From: an uncultured Eubacterium sp.
GTDB taxonomy: Bacteria > Bacillota > Clostridia > Lachnospirales > Lachnospiraceae
Direction: 5' to 3'
NCBI GenBank assembly: GCA_904420085.1
Contig: CAJFUA010000064.1
Location: forward strand, 1-34,718
DNA length: 34,718 nucleotides
Shown here: positions 8,703 to 15,820 of the stretch, one piece after another
Numbering within the stretch: the stretch's first letter is position 1
How the letters are laid out: the number at the start of each line of letters is the position of its first letter
Translations under genes and position numbers: made by a program
The notes under the pieces: generated by a model
The model's database searches: none
Seen by the model: the letters and a program-made list of their open reading frames with translations, nothing else
What the model was told of the DNA's origin: nothing

Positions 8703-10445
8703 ATGAGAAAAACAGGCAAAAAAATACTGGCAGGAATGCTGGCAGCAGTCATGCTGTTATCCGGACTGGTGATAACTCAGACGAAGGAGAGAAATGTCCA
8801 GGGAGCAGTAGGCGATTGGAATTTGGTTTGGAGCGATGAGTTTAACGGAACCCAGCTGGATGAAAGCATATGGAATTACGAAATTGGTACAGGCGACTGG
8901 GGCTGGGGAAATAATGAGCAGCAGTATTACCGGAAAGAGAATGTTACCGTCAGCAACGGAACCATGAAAATTACGGCAAAAAGAGAGGATTACGGTGGTA
9001 AGAAATATACATCTTCAAGAATTACCACGAAGAATAAATATGAATTTAAATATGGTAAAATCGAGGCAAGAATCAAACTGCCGAGATTTAAAGGAATCTG
9101 GCCGGCATTCTGGATGCTCGGTACCAGTGGCGGATGGCCGAAATGTGGAGAAATCGATATTATGGAAGCGATTAACGACGAAGATAAAACTTATGGAACG
9201 TTACATTGGTTTAACGATCCGGGAAATAACAATGCCGACTCAGGAGGAAACACAGCAGTTAATGACAGAACACAGTGGCATACATATTCTGTGATATGGA
9301 GCAAAAACAGATTAGAGTGGTATGTAGATGATAAGATGTTTTATGCAATGAATGTGTCAGATGCTTCTTTTAGCGAGGTAAGACAAAATTACTATATTAT
9401 ATTTAATGTGGCTGTAGGGGGACAATGGCCGGGATATGATATAGATGACTCTGCGTTCCCAGGAACCATGGAAGTAGACTATGTCCGCGTCTATGAAAAA
9501 GAGGAAGCGCCGACCACGGAATATACCGGACCGATGATTGAGGTGACCGAGGATGCCGTGGACACCTGTACAAATCAGTGGAGTTCTTACTTTGGCGCAC
9601 AGCAAGGCTGGACAGAGTCTGGCGCAACAGGTTCTTCCACGATACAGTCCACGAATAAAGAAGGAATAACGATGAATATTTCTTCCATAGGCACACAACA
9701 GTGGGGTGTGCAGGCATTTTTGAAAGGACTGCATTATTATACGGACAGCACCTATCAGTATTCGTTTACCATGACCTCAGATGTAGATAAGAAGGTTTTT
9801 GTCAAACTGGCAGGAGATGGTGATGCACAAGTCTATGGGGAATATATAGATTTAAAAGCAGGGCAACCGTACAATTTCGAGAGAAACATTACCATACCGG
9901 AAGATTATGAAGGCGTTCTTGATCTATACTTTGGAATGGGACGTTGTGACGGAGATGCGGCAGCGGCAAACAGTGCGGCGAACATAACCATCAGCAATGT
10001 ATCTTTTAAAACTACCACAAAGATACCGGATCCGTCCTATGTGGAACCGACCACAAAGGCGCCGACACCGACCGGGACACAGCCTGTAACAAATGCGACA
10101 ACACCGTCAGGCAGCGTTACAACCAGACAGCCGGTCACAACGACGAAAAAAATTAAGGCTCCGGCAAAAACAAAGATTCGTTCTGCAAAAAGAACAAAGA
10201 ACAATAAATCCATTAAGATTAAGTTGAAAAAAGTAAGTGGGGCAACCAGATATCAGATTAAATATTCTACTTTTAAAAACTTTAAAAAATCAAAAACGGT
10301 TGTTACAAAAAAACTTACAAGAACCATTAAAAAATTAAAAGCGAAAAAAAGATACTATATCAAAGCAAGAGCTTATAAGGTAGTAAAAGGAAAACGTTAC
10401 TATGGCAAATGGTCCACGGTAAAACGTGTAAAGGTAAGAAAATAG
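8703..10445 (+). CDS. Secreted GH16 endo-beta-glucanase (laminarinase/lichenase type) with CBM-like and Fn3-like modules
   Basis: An extracellular enzyme expected to cut beta-1,3 or mixed beta-1,3/1,4-glucan. Residues 1-35 form a Sec signal peptide (basic start, hydrophobic core ILAGMLAAVMLLSGLVI). The GH16 jelly-roll spans about 38-271 with the catalytic signature E150-I-D152-I-M-E155, nucleophile and acid/base being E150 and E155. Residues about 276-440 form a beta-rich carbohydrate-binding module resembling CBM4/9. A Thr/Pro-rich linker (about 440-485) leads to a Lys/Arg-rich Fn3-like module at about 490-580, ending with RYYGKWSTVKRVKV. No LPxTG motif or SLH repeat is present, so retention, if any, would rely on the basic module. 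A strong hairpin terminator follows, so it is probably monocistronic. Confidence 0.92.
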   Translation: MRKTGKKILAGMLAAVMLLSGLVITQTKERNVQGAVGDWNLVWSDEFNGTQLDESIWNYEIGTGDWGWGNNEQQYYRKENVTVSNGTMKITAKREDYGGKKYTSSRITTKNKYEFKYGKIEARIKLPRFKGIWPAFWMLGTSGGWPKCGEIDIMEAINDEDKTYGTLHWFNDPGNNNADSGGNTAVNDRTQWHTYSVIWSKNRLEWYVDDKMFYAMNVSDASFSEVRQNYYIIFNVAVGGQWPGYDIDDSAFPGTMEVDYVRVYEKEEAPTTEYTGPMIEVTEDAVDTCTNQWSSYFGAQQGWTESGATGSSTIQSTNKEGITMNISSIGTQQWGVQAFLKGLHYYTDSTYQYSFTMTSDVDKKVFVKLAGDGDAQVYGEYIDLKAGQPYNFERNITIPEDYEGVLDLYFGMGRCDGDAAAANSAANITISNVSFKTTTKIPDPSYVEPTTKAPTPTGTQPVTNATTPSGSVTTRQPVTTTKKIKAPAKTKIRSAKRTKNNKSIKIKLKKVSGATRYQIKYSTFKNFKKSKTVVTKKLTRTIKKLKAKKRYYIKARAYKVVKGKRYYGKWSTVKRVKVRK

Positions 10446-10460
10446 TTTTGTAAATAAGAA

Positions 10461-10500
10461 ATAAGCAGTGTAGCCGGTTTGTTACACTGCTTATTTAATT
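10461..10500. terminator. Intrinsic terminator after the GH16 gene
   Basis: A perfect 12-bp stem, ATAAGCAGTGTA (10461-10472) with TACACTGCTTAT (10483-10494), a 10-base loop and a T-rich tail (TTTAATTT). It could also serve the convergent coat genes, though the minus-strand tail is less T-rich. Confidence 0.8.
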
Positions 10501-10562
10501 TATAGGAAAGAGTTTGCAGGCAAACCCTTTATGCAGTTTACATCACATATGAAACGATAGAA

Positions 10563-10832
10563 TTAAACTGCCTTATAACCGCATTCAAATTTTGCTTTGG
10601 CATCCTGCATTTTTTTGGCTTCTGCGGCAGGTGTAGGGTAAAAGCCCATGGTATGCATCTGGTTGAACACATCCACCTGAATTTCATGTTCTTTTTGCAG
10701 CAAATCCATCATTGTACAGCGAAAGTTTTCGTGTACACATTCATTTGCACTTAAATTATAAAGATTTGTAGCGTTTTTTTGTGTATTCAGGGCGTCCCCC
10801 AGTATTTCCTTTTCTGTATAAATTTCTTCCAT
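10563..10832 (-). CDS. CotF-like spore coat protein
   Basis: A small all-helical protein of the CotF/ferritin-like group. The pattern EKEILGDALNTQKNATNLYN, followed by a helix with the LLQKEHEIQVDVFNQM segment and the ending MGFYPTPAAEAKK, is typical of coat-F domain proteins, where the GxYP stretch near the C-terminus is conserved. At 89 aa it is a complete single-domain member. AGGAGG lies 6 bases upstream of the ATG. It is the second gene of a two-gene minus-strand unit. Function in the spore coat is inferred from the family; no coat morphogenesis genes are near. Confidence 0.75.
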   Translation of the reverse strand: MEEIYTEKEILGDALNTQKNATNLYNLSANECVHENFRCTMMDLLQKEHEIQVDVFNQMHTMGFYPTPAAEAKKMQDAKAKFECGYKAV

Positions 10833-10846
10833 AACAACCTCCTAAG

Positions 10847-11029
10847 TTAGTTTAAATAAGAATAAATCGCATTAAAATGTCCCTGATGCTTGTCTGCAAT
10901 ATCAAGCATCTGCTGTCTCACGGTTTCGTCTTTGCTGTGATTTGCCAGCATTTGAAACTTCTTTACCAACAATTCTTCTTCGTTTAATAAATCCTGAACT
11001 ACGGAAAGTTCTTTTTCTGATAATTCCAT
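10847..11029 (-). CDS. Small helical coat-associated protein
   Basis: A 60-residue protein predicted as two amphipathic helices (LSVVQDLLNEEELLVKKFQM and ETVRQQMLDIADKHQGHFNA), the pattern of the half-domain ferritin-like proteins that often sit beside CotF-type genes in Clostridia. It has a good AGGAGG ribosome site and lies 14 bases upstream of the CotF-like gene, so the pair is likely co-expressed. No catalytic or metal-binding set of residues is complete in one copy. Its role is inferred from the neighbour only. Confidence 0.65.
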   Translation of the reverse strand: MELSEKELSVVQDLLNEEELLVKKFQMLANHSKDETVRQQMLDIADKHQGHFNAIYSYLN

Positions 11030-11172
11030 TTCTGTTCCTCCTTGTTTTTTATTTCAAGCAAAAGCTTATCAATGACTTACGGAAATATTGTTGGCAGATT
11101 GAGGGAAATAGATACCAGCCAAATAATGGAAATAGATGTCGACCCAATAATGGTAAAATAAAAATAATTATC

Positions 11173-11200
11173 TTGTGTATCGAAAAGTTTATGCTAGAAT
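11173..11200 (+). promoter_or_regulatory. Promoter of the ZIP transporter gene
   Basis: TTGTGT (11173-11178), a 16-base spacer and TAGAAT (11195-11200) preceded by TG one base away (extended -10), about 85 bases before the ATG at 11288. The rest of the 11030-11287 gap shows only a weak tandem repeat at about 11110-11157. Confidence 0.5.
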
Positions 11201-11287
11201 AGTATAATATCAGATTTAGTATGAGTTATTTCATAAAGATGCTGAAATAAGGATATAATAAAGATATTTCGAGAGGAGAGAATAAGA

Positions 11288-12070
11288 ATGACATTACAGG
11301 CGGCACAGGGAATATTCATTCCTTTTATTGGAACCACATTGGGAGCAGCATGTGTGCTGTTTATGAAAAATAAATTAAACGATAAAGTGAGAAAAGCGCT
11401 GACAGGATTTGCGGCAGGCGTGATGGTGGCAGCGTCCATTTGGAGTTTAATTATACCGGCCATAGACCAGTCTTCCGGTATGGGAAAGTTATCTTTTCTT
11501 CCGGCATTTATCGGGTTCTGGCTGGGTATTCTGTTTCTGTTAATTTTGGATGAAACCATTCCACATCTGCACTTAAACAGCGAGGAAGCAGAAGGACCGA
11601 AAGTACAGTTAAAAAAAACCACAATGCTTGTCCTGGCAGTTACCCTACATAATATTCCGGAAGGAATGGCTGTGGGCGTGGTATTTGCAGGGATGATTTC
11701 GGGAGATGGTGGTATCAGCGCCATGGGAGCAATGGTACTTGCCATTGGTATTGCAATTCAGAATTTTCCGGAGGGAGCAATCATATCCATGCCGTTAAAA
11801 GCAGAAGGTGTGGGAAAAGGGAAAGCCTTTCTATATGGCGCCCTCTCGGGAGCAGTAGAGCCTATTGCAGCAGTACTTACGGTACTTGCTTCCGGATTTA
11901 TTGTTCCGGCTCTGCCCTATTTACTGAGTTTTGCGGCAGGAGCCATGATTTATGTGGTGGTAGAGGAACTGATACCGGAAATGTCCGAGGGAAAGCATTC
12001 CAATGTTGGTACACTGCTGTTTTCTTTAGGGTTTACCATTATGATGATGCTGGATGTGGCTTTGGGATAG
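11288..12070 (+). CDS. ZIP family divalent metal transporter (ZupT/GufA type)
   Basis: An eight-TM importer for Zn2+ and related divalent metals. The two metal-binding helices are clear: HNIPEGMAVGVVF (TM4) and IQNFPEGAIIS (TM5), each with the conserved PEG motif. The loop before TM4 is short and acidic (HLHLNSEEAEGPK) and may bind metal. The length of 260 aa fits the GufA subgroup. The ATG is preceded by GAGAGGAGAG. No Fur or Zur-type palindrome was recognised in the promoter region. A strong terminator follows within 20 bases, so it is monocistronic. Confidence 0.92.
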   Translation: MTLQAAQGIFIPFIGTTLGAACVLFMKNKLNDKVRKALTGFAAGVMVAASIWSLIIPAIDQSSGMGKLSFLPAFIGFWLGILFLLILDETIPHLHLNSEEAEGPKVQLKKTTMLVLAVTLHNIPEGMAVGVVFAGMISGDGGISAMGAMVLAIGIAIQNFPEGAIISMPLKAEGVGKGKAFLYGALSGAVEPIAAVLTVLASGFIVPALPYLLSFAAGAMIYVVVEELIPEMSEGKHSNVGTLLFSLGFTIMMMLDVALG

Positions 12071-12086
12071 AGAGGGATGAAAAAGA

Positions 12087-12123
12087 ACCTGCATCATTAT
12101 TGGCTGATGCAGGTCTTGTTTTT
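12087..12123. terminator. Bidirectional intrinsic terminator
   Basis: A 10-bp stem ACCTGCATCA (12087-12096) with TGATGCAGGT (12105-12114) and an 8-base loop. It has CTTGTTTTT on the plus strand and TTCTTTTTC on the minus strand. It ends both the ZIP gene and the convergent CBS gene. Confidence 0.85.
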
Positions 12124-12130
12124 AAATTTC

Positions 12131-12544
12131 TTAAACATTTTCAACCAGTTCTTTGTTGGTCAGGTAAAGGATAACATCTTTTCGTGTGATAATGCCGATG
12201 AACACGTTGTTGTCATCCACTACGGGAACAAAGTTCTGGTTCGTGATTTTATTTACCAGTCCCTCCATGGAAATTGAAATATTTACGGCTTCATTATCGC
12301 GACGTCTCGTAACATTCATAATAGAATGCTCTTCCATTTCCCGCAGACTGGGAAAATTCTGATTCTTCAGATACCAGAGCAGATCACCCTCCGTCACTGT
12401 ACCGATATATTTGCCGTCCTGTGTCAGAATGGGAATGGCGGAAAAACCACGGTGCTCCATTTTCTCTATTGCCTGACGTAAAGTATCATTGTCATCTATA
12501 TGTGCTACGTTTTCCTTAGGTGTTAAAAAAAATAAAATGTTCAT
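12131..12544 (-). CDS. CBS-pair protein
   Basis: Two tandem CBS domains and nothing else: the first at about 1-60 (HIDDNDTLRQAIEKM, GFSAIPILTQDGKYIGTVTEGDLL) and the second at about 70-132 (FVPVVDDNNVFIGIITRKDVILYL). Each ends in the typical G(T/I)(V/I)T-x-x-D pattern that contacts adenosine nucleotides. Such Bateman modules usually sense AMP, ATP or SAM, and stand-alone forms regulate partners in trans; the partner here is unknown. GAGG lies 9 bases upstream of the ATG. It sits just downstream of purH on the same strand but is separated by about 130 bases. Confidence 0.9.
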   Translation of the reverse strand: MNILFFLTPKENVAHIDDNDTLRQAIEKMEHRGFSAIPILTQDGKYIGTVTEGDLLWYLKNQNFPSLREMEEHSIMNVTRRRDNEAVNISISMEGLVNKITNQNFVPVVDDNNVFIGIITRKDVILYLTNKELVENV

Positions 12545-12676
12545 ACGAATAACCTCTCTGATTAATTATTTTCATACCAAAGCAATCATAGCAAAAAACA
12601 GGAAAAAAGACTATAGAGAACACAGAATATTAACAAAAGTTTTACAACCATAATATACAGACGACTGACTGAAATT

Positions 12677-13852
12677 TTAGTGGTGGAATAATCTCAGTCC
12701 GGTAAAGCTCATAACCATTCCATGTTTATTACATGCATCAATGACGTCCTGATCCCTGATGGAACCGCCCGGCTGTGCCACATACTGAACACCGCTCTTT
12801 GCGGCTCTTTCGATATTGTCGCTGAATGGGAAGAACGCATCAGAACCTAAGGTGACGCCTTCTGCCTGACTCAGCCATTCCTGCTTTTCTTCTTTCGTGA
12901 ACACTTCCGGTTTTTCTGTAAATACCTTCTCCCACTGACCGTCGGCTAAAATATCCATATATTCTTCGCCGATATAAAGATCAATGGCATTATCTCTGTC
13001 CGCACGCTTGATATCGTCTCTGAATGGAAGATTTAAAACCTTTGGACATTGGCGCAGAAGCCAGTTGTCCGCTTTCTGTCCGGCAAGTCTTACACAGTGA
13101 ATACGGGACTGCTGTCCGGCACCCACACCGATTGCCTGTCCGTTTTTTACAAAACAGACAGAATTGGACTGGGTGTATTTCAAAGTAATCATGGAAATTG
13201 CCATATCAATTTTTGCCTGCTGTGTCAGTTCTTTATTTTCTGTAACAACATTGCTGAAAAATTCGTCGTCAATATTTAACTCATTACGTCCCTGCTCAAA
13301 GGTAATTCCGAATACCTCTTTTCTCTCTAACTGCTTTGGAACATAGTCCGGGTCAATTTCAATGATGGCGTAAGCGCCACGCTTTTTCTCTTTTAACAAT
13401 TCCAGCGCTTCCGGTTCATATCCCGGAGCAATAATGCCGTCGGAAAATTCTCTCTTAATCAGAGCAGCAGTGGAAACATCGCAGACATCGGACAGCGCAA
13501 TAAAGTCACCGTAGGATGACATTCTGTCGGCGCCTCTTGCTCTGGCATATGCGGCGGCAAGGGGTGACAGTTCACCAAGGTCATTCACCCAGTAAATTTT
13601 TGCTTCCACATCACTGAGAGGAAGGCCTACAGCCGCTCCGGCAGGTGAAACATGTTTAAAGGAAGTTGCAGCAGGAAGACCGGTAGCCTTCTTTAATTCT
13701 TTGACAAGCTGCCAGCCGTTAAATGCGTCAAGAAAGTTAATATATCCCGGTTTTCCGTTTAATACTTTGATTGGCAGTTCACCTTCTTCCATGTAAATTC
13801 TGGAAGGTTTCTGGTTTGGATTACATCCGTATTTTAATTCTAATTCTTTCAT
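12677..13852 (-). CDS. purH: AICAR transformylase, stand-alone PurH-type domain
   Basis: Phosphoribosylaminoimidazolecarboxamide formyltransferase, which transfers a formyl group from 10-formyl-THF to AICAR to give FAICAR in de novo purine synthesis. Diagnostic segments are SFKHVSPAGAAVG (the catalytic Lys-His pair), YTQSNSVCFVKNGQAIGVGAGQQSR and GSDAFFPFSDNIERAA. The protein (391 aa) has only this domain. The IMP cyclohydrolase domain that precedes it in ordinary bifunctional PurH is missing and is replaced by the separate PurO-type gene 11 bases upstream. AAGGAG precedes the ATG. It is probably controlled by the ZTP riboswitch in the shared leader. Confidence 0.93.
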   Translation of the reverse strand: MKELELKYGCNPNQKPSRIYMEEGELPIKVLNGKPGYINFLDAFNGWQLVKELKKATGLPAATSFKHVSPAGAAVGLPLSDVEAKIYWVNDLGELSPLAAAYARARGADRMSSYGDFIALSDVCDVSTAALIKREFSDGIIAPGYEPEALELLKEKKRGAYAIIEIDPDYVPKQLERKEVFGITFEQGRNELNIDDEFFSNVVTENKELTQQAKIDMAISMITLKYTQSNSVCFVKNGQAIGVGAGQQSRIHCVRLAGQKADNWLLRQCPKVLNLPFRDDIKRADRDNAIDLYIGEEYMDILADGQWEKVFTEKPEVFTKEEKQEWLSQAEGVTLGSDAFFPFSDNIERAAKSGVQYVAQPGGSIRDQDVIDACNKHGMVMSFTGLRLFHH

Positions 13853-13863
13853 TTGATATCTCC

Positions 13864-14580
13864 TTAATGCTGATTTTTGTTTACGATTTTGGTTTCATAG
13901 GTTCCTGTTTCAATATCAATATATCTTACAAACAATGAAACTTTGTTTTCTTCATTTAAACTGTTCCAAATCATATCCGTAAATGTATTGATATCGTCGG
14001 TCGTTGGCACAAGTTTTGGCTCGCCTTCAAAGGACGGAAGGGGCTCTCCGTCACATTTGTATGTGTGGATAAAATGTCCCTCTCCGGCAACAGGGTTTGT
14101 ATAAGCGAATGTATAACGGTTACATGCGGCAGGGTTTCCGTTGTTGCTTTTCAGAATGGACATTGCATAATTGTAAGTTCCGTTTTCTATATGCATGATA
14201 CCGGAAATACGGGGCGTATAATTTGGAGCGTCTGGCTCGAATTCACGGGTGCGCAGCGCCTGCTCAAAAGTCTGCTGCTTGTCCATCAGTTCATAGATGG
14301 TATCGGTCTGGTCGCCGTTGGTGACAATTGTTTTATTGCCGAGGACGCGAACCGGTGCGTAGATAATCAGACTGGGATCCACCAGTTTGGATGGGTCAAA
14401 GGCCTGTGTTCGAATGCCTTCTCCGTCCGTTACAAATACACGGTTCCGGCTGTTTTCACTGCGGCCCATAATAAAATATGCAGTGATGGCATATTTGCTG
14501 TTGGGGGATTTCCCGATAACAATTCCGCGTCCGGGATATGAATTTTCTTTCAATTCATTTTCAAGAGATAACATTTCCAT
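13864..14580 (-). CDS. purO: IMP cyclohydrolase, PurO type
   Basis: Catalyses closure of FAICAR to IMP, the last step of de novo purine synthesis. The protein matches the PF07826-type cyclohydrolase seen in Clostridia: YPGRGIVIGKSPNSKYAITA, YFIMGRSENSRNRVF, FDPSKLVDPSLIIYAPVRV and VTNGDQTDTIYELM. The open frame reaches 14673. GGAGG at 14588-14592 lies 8 bases before the ATG at 14580, which supports that start (238 aa); another ATG follows two codons later. It heads the purO-purH unit. PurO is best known from archaea and is not homologous to the PurH N-terminal domain, so this lineage uses a non-orthologous replacement. Confidence 0.9.
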   Translation of the reverse strand: MEMLSLENELKENSYPGRGIVIGKSPNSKYAITAYFIMGRSENSRNRVFVTDGEGIRTQAFDPSKLVDPSLIIYAPVRVLGNKTIVTNGDQTDTIYELMDKQQTFEQALRTREFEPDAPNYTPRISGIMHIENGTYNYAMSILKSNNGNPAACNRYTFAYTNPVAGEGHFIHTYKCDGEPLPSFEGEPKLVPTTDDINTFTDMIWNSLNEENKVSLFVRYIDIETGTYETKIVNKNQH

Positions 14581-14719
14581 TTCTTCTTCCTCCATGTGAA
14601 TAAAATTTTGATTTTTATTTTGGTACAGCGAGATGCTAAATGCAAATGAATAAAATGAAAAAACAGTGAGCAAGTTGCCAGTGTTTATTTTATTTATTTA
14701 CGCTGTACTAAATAGTAAC

Positions 14720-14758
14720 AAAAAACCGCCCGGGTAACCGGTTGGCTGCCCAGGCGGT
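14720..14758 (-). terminator. Riboswitch-controlled intrinsic terminator
   Basis: On the minus strand ACCGCCUGGG (14749-14758) pairs with CCCGGGCGGU (14725-14734), giving a 10-bp GC-rich stem with one G-U pair, followed by a U run (14720-14725). The 5' arm is part of the conserved aptamer core, so aptamer and terminator are mutually exclusive. This predicts an ON switch: ligand binding frees transcription into purO. Confidence 0.9.
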
Positions 14759-14825
14759 CGACGTACAATCCTTCCATACTCCCTGTGGTATACTCCACCA
14801 ATCCGCCAGTTGTATGGAACCTATA
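14722..14825 (-). ncRNA. ZTP (pfl) riboswitch upstream of purO-purH
   Basis: Read on the minus strand, the leader contains the pfl consensus in order. P1 is UUCCAUAC (14812-14819) pairing with GUAUGGAA (14772-14779). The conserved CAACUGGCGGAU lies at 14801-14812. P2 is GGUGG...CCAC, and the core is GUCGACCGCCUGGGCAG (14747-14763). GGCG in the first segment can form the family's pseudoknot with CGCC in the core. ZTP and ZMP signal 10-formyl-THF shortage and turn such switches on. The position directly before the AICAR transformylase operon fits the known biology. Recognition is by motif and pairing, not by a covariance search. Confidence 0.92.
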
Positions 14826-14828
14826 TGT

Positions 14829-14857
14829 AGAATAAACGATTTTTGTAAGAATTTCAA
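14829..14857 (-). promoter_or_regulatory. Promoter of the purO-purH operon
   Basis: On the minus strand TTGAAA (14852-14857), a 17-base spacer and TATTCT (14829-14834), placing the start about 10 bases before the riboswitch P1. A perfect AT-rich palindrome lies about 20 bases further upstream (14878-14902). Confidence 0.65.
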
Positions 14858-14877
14858 TAAAAAATATTAAAGGAATA

Positions 14878-14902
14878 GAAAATTTTTGTCAGAAAAATTT
14901 TC
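14878..14902. repeat. Perfect 10-bp inverted repeat upstream of the purO promoter
   Basis: GAAAATTTTT (14878-14887), a 5-base gap and AAAAATTTTC (14893-14902). No T run or gene end explains it as a terminator. The rest of 14903-15049 is AT-rich with no other feature I can support. Confidence 0.6.
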
Positions 14903-15049
14903 GGAAGATGTTGAAAATACATCGAAAAACTCAAAGAATCATACTTTCTATTTGTAAAGTCTTATGAGAAGCGGATAAATAGCCTACTGTTCCTGTGAAA
15001 TTTTCTAAAATACTTGTATTATAAAACTAGCTAAAATATTCTTTGTATA

Positions 15050-15078
15050 TTGACATACACATGTATCCATATTAAAAT
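15050..15078 (+). promoter_or_regulatory. Sigma-A promoter of the phospholipid operon
   Basis: A consensus TTGACA (15050-15055), a 17-base spacer and TAAAAT (15073-15078), about 60 bases before the PAP2 gene. It is the best -35 match seen in the window. Confidence 0.75.
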
Positions 15079-15136
15079 ATGAATTGTACTATTTGGCATA
15101 GAACAATTATTGGTTGAATGATTGGAGTATTACATT

Positions 15137-15820
15137 TTGGATAAAATTTATAAAATATTGCCACGCTATGCGTTTGTTCCAATTATAGGCTGTTTACTGA
15201 TAAATGCAGTTACCTATTTTGGGACAAGGCTGTTTACGAAAAATATGCATCATTATGATTTCAGTATTCCGTTGGATGATATGATTCCCTTTGTTCCGTT
15301 TATGATCGTGTTTTATATACTGGCATATGTGACATGGGTCGTAGGATTTATTGTCATCGGAAGAGAGAGCAGGCAGGTCTGTTATGAAGTGTGTGTGGCA
15401 GAACAGATTGCAAAAATTATGTGTCTGATTTGCTTTCTTGTGATACCGAGCACCCTTGTAAGACCGGAAATCACGGGAAACGGTATCTTTGATTGGCTGA
15501 CAAATCTTATTTATCAAATAGACAGTCCGGACAATTTACTGCCCTCCATCCACTGTCTGGAAAACTGGATTTGTTTCCGGGGAGCCATGCGGTGTAAAAA
15601 GGTAGGAAAAGGTTATAAAATAACCATGTTCATTTCAGCGCTGTTGGTGTTTGCCTCTACGGTTATGGTAAAACAGCATGTGTTTGTGGATATAGTGGCG
15701 GCGATTGCCGTGGTTGAAACAGGATTGTTTTTTGCAAAGAGATTTAACTTAGGAAGAATATATTTTGTGATAGAAGAAAAACTTTATAGAAGAATGGAAA
15801 AGAAATCAGGTAACATATGA
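15137..15820 (+). CDS. PAP2-superfamily membrane enzyme (AUR1-like)
   Basis: An integral membrane protein with about six TM segments. The PAP2 active-site motifs are recognisable but altered: PSIHC for the C2 motif, and S-T-x5-H-x3-D (STVMVKQHVFVD) for C3, where most family members have S-R-x5-H-x3-D. This resembles the PAP2_3/AUR1-like branch, which includes phosphotransferases as well as phosphatases. Two TTG starts are possible. GGAG at 15124-15127 sits 9 bases before the TTG at 15137, which I prefer over 15122. The gene overlaps the next by 4 bases (ATGA), so it is the first gene of the lipid operon. Substrate is unknown; a lipid phosphate or headgroup is likely from context. Confidence 0.78.
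   Translation: MDKIYKILPRYAFVPIIGCLLINAVTYFGTRLFTKNMHHYDFSIPLDDMIPFVPFMIVFYILAYVTWVVGFIVIGRESRQVCYEVCVAEQIAKIMCLICFLVIPSTLVRPEITGNGIFDWLTNLIYQIDSPDNLLPSIHCLENWICFRGAMRCKKVGKGYKITMFISALLVFASTVMVKQHVFVDIVAAIAVVETGLFFAKRFNLGRIYFVIEEKLYRRMEKKSGNI

Noticed and set aside
11110-11157. Two related 24-base units upstream of the ZIP gene
   Set aside because: Only about two thirds of positions match and no palindrome is formed, so I do not call an operator or repeat feature.
12077-12277. A 66-codon plus-strand frame after the ZIP gene
   Set aside because: It covers the bidirectional terminator and runs antisense to the CBS gene.
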